From the NCBI GenBank assembly GCA_030595525.1, contig JAUVDD010000106.1, positions 1 to 6,134 on the forward strand: a stretch of DNA of 6,134 nt. The letters run 5' to 3'. Position numbers and translations under genes: made by a program. This document shows positions 5,777-6,134 of the stretch, in pieces. Each line of letters starts with the position of its first letter. Position 1 is the stretch's first letter. This stretch comes from Puniceicoccales bacterium (GTDB taxonomy: Bacteria > Verrucomicrobiota > Verrucomicrobiia > Opitutales > Oceanipulchritudinaceae). Under the pieces are notes generated by a model. That model was given only the letters and a program-made list of their open reading frames with translations, was not told the origin of the DNA and did not search any database.

Positions 5777-6134
5777 ATGAAGTGCCAAATAGAACATATA
5801 TTCATTTCGCCAGACCATAACTTTGTTGGTCATTTTAATTCAGAACCGGGAGAAAATCCGACCATTCGAAAAGAGAGTGTGAACCTCATTTCGGGTAAAG
5901 GAATTGAAGGAGATCGGTATTCGATCAGGGAATCTGATCACAGGAAGCAAATTACGTTTTTCGACATGGATGTAGCAGACAAGCTATCTGATCATGCCGG
6001 AAAACCGATACCGCCGGAGTCTGTTCGACGAAATGTTTTTGTTCGGGGTTTGAAGCTGCCAGATCTCGTTGGAAAGCGATTCATCCTGCAGGGAATCGAA
6101 TTTGTCGGCGTGGATCCTTGTCCTCCCTGTCAGT
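5777..6134 (+). CDS. MOSC-domain protein, 3' end cut by the window
   Basis: The open frame runs off the window edge after 119 full codons. The text reads as a MOSC domain: VNLISGKGIEGDRY near residues 35-48, KQITFFD near 57-63, RRNVFVRGLKL near 84-94, LVGKRF near 97-102, and VDPCPPC at 112-118. MOSC domains occur at the C-terminus of Moco sulfurases, in mARC-type enzymes and in stand-alone proteins such as YiiM. They bind Moco or a persulfide through a conserved cysteine, here probably C115, with C118 nearby. There is no N-terminal sulfurase domain, so this is the small stand-alone type, unless something is fused beyond the window. Its place behind moaA and a transporter suggests a part in Moco handling, sulfur transfer, or a 6-hydroxylaminopurine-type detoxification. 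The last of these is known only for some members. Confidence 0.85.
   Translation, partial: MKCQIEHIFISPDHNFVGHFNSEPGENPTIRKESVNLISGKGIEGDRYSIRESDHRKQITFFDMDVADKLSDHAGKPIPPESVRRNVFVRGLKLPDLVGKRFILQGIEFVGVDPCPPCQ

Noticed and set aside
1..6134. tRNA, rRNA, CRISPR array, insertion sequence or phage features
   Set aside because: No repeat-spacer pattern, transposase, terminal inverted repeats or RNA gene signature was seen. The coding is continuous housekeeping-style operon sequence.

Overview
The window holds a compact periplasmic nitrate reductase (Nap) cluster followed by molybdenum-cofactor (Moco) genes, all on the + strand. It is plainly bacterial: Shine-Dalgarno sites, a Tat signal, a lipoprotein signal and gene gaps of 30 bases or less except at one leader. 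The NapA wording, the roughly 50% G+C and the non-proteobacterial gene set suggest a PVC-type organism such as a verrucomicrobium. That placement is a low-confidence impression from remembered family sequences.

Layout. Bases 1-81 are an A+T-rich leader with no supported gene. Then come napD (82-336, signal-peptide chaperone), napA (367-2754, catalytic molybdoprotein with Tat signal), an unusual cytochrome c (2780-3589) and a shortened NapF-like ferredoxin (3586-3903). A 135-base leader (3904-4038) carries a probable Moco riboswitch. It is followed by moaA (4039-4998, first step of Moco synthesis), a TauE/SafE-type membrane permease (5004-5762) and the start of a MOSC-domain protein (5777 to the window end, incomplete).

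How the genes fit together. NapD and the NapF-like protein would mature NapA in the cytoplasm. NapA is then exported by Tat and receives electrons from the cytochrome. MoaA starts synthesis of the cofactor NapA needs, and the riboswitch would throttle moaA, and perhaps the coupled genes after it, when Moco is plentiful. The MOSC protein and the permease have no proven role here; sulfur handling around Moco is a reasonable guess.

The standout is the cytochrome at 2780-3589. It occupies the napB position, but it is three NapB-like diheme modules in tandem (six CxxCH motifs, each module with two further conserved histidines) behind a lipoprotein signal. It therefore reads as a membrane-anchored hexaheme wire instead of the usual soluble diheme NapB. 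No quinol-oxidising partner (napC, napGH) lies in the window.
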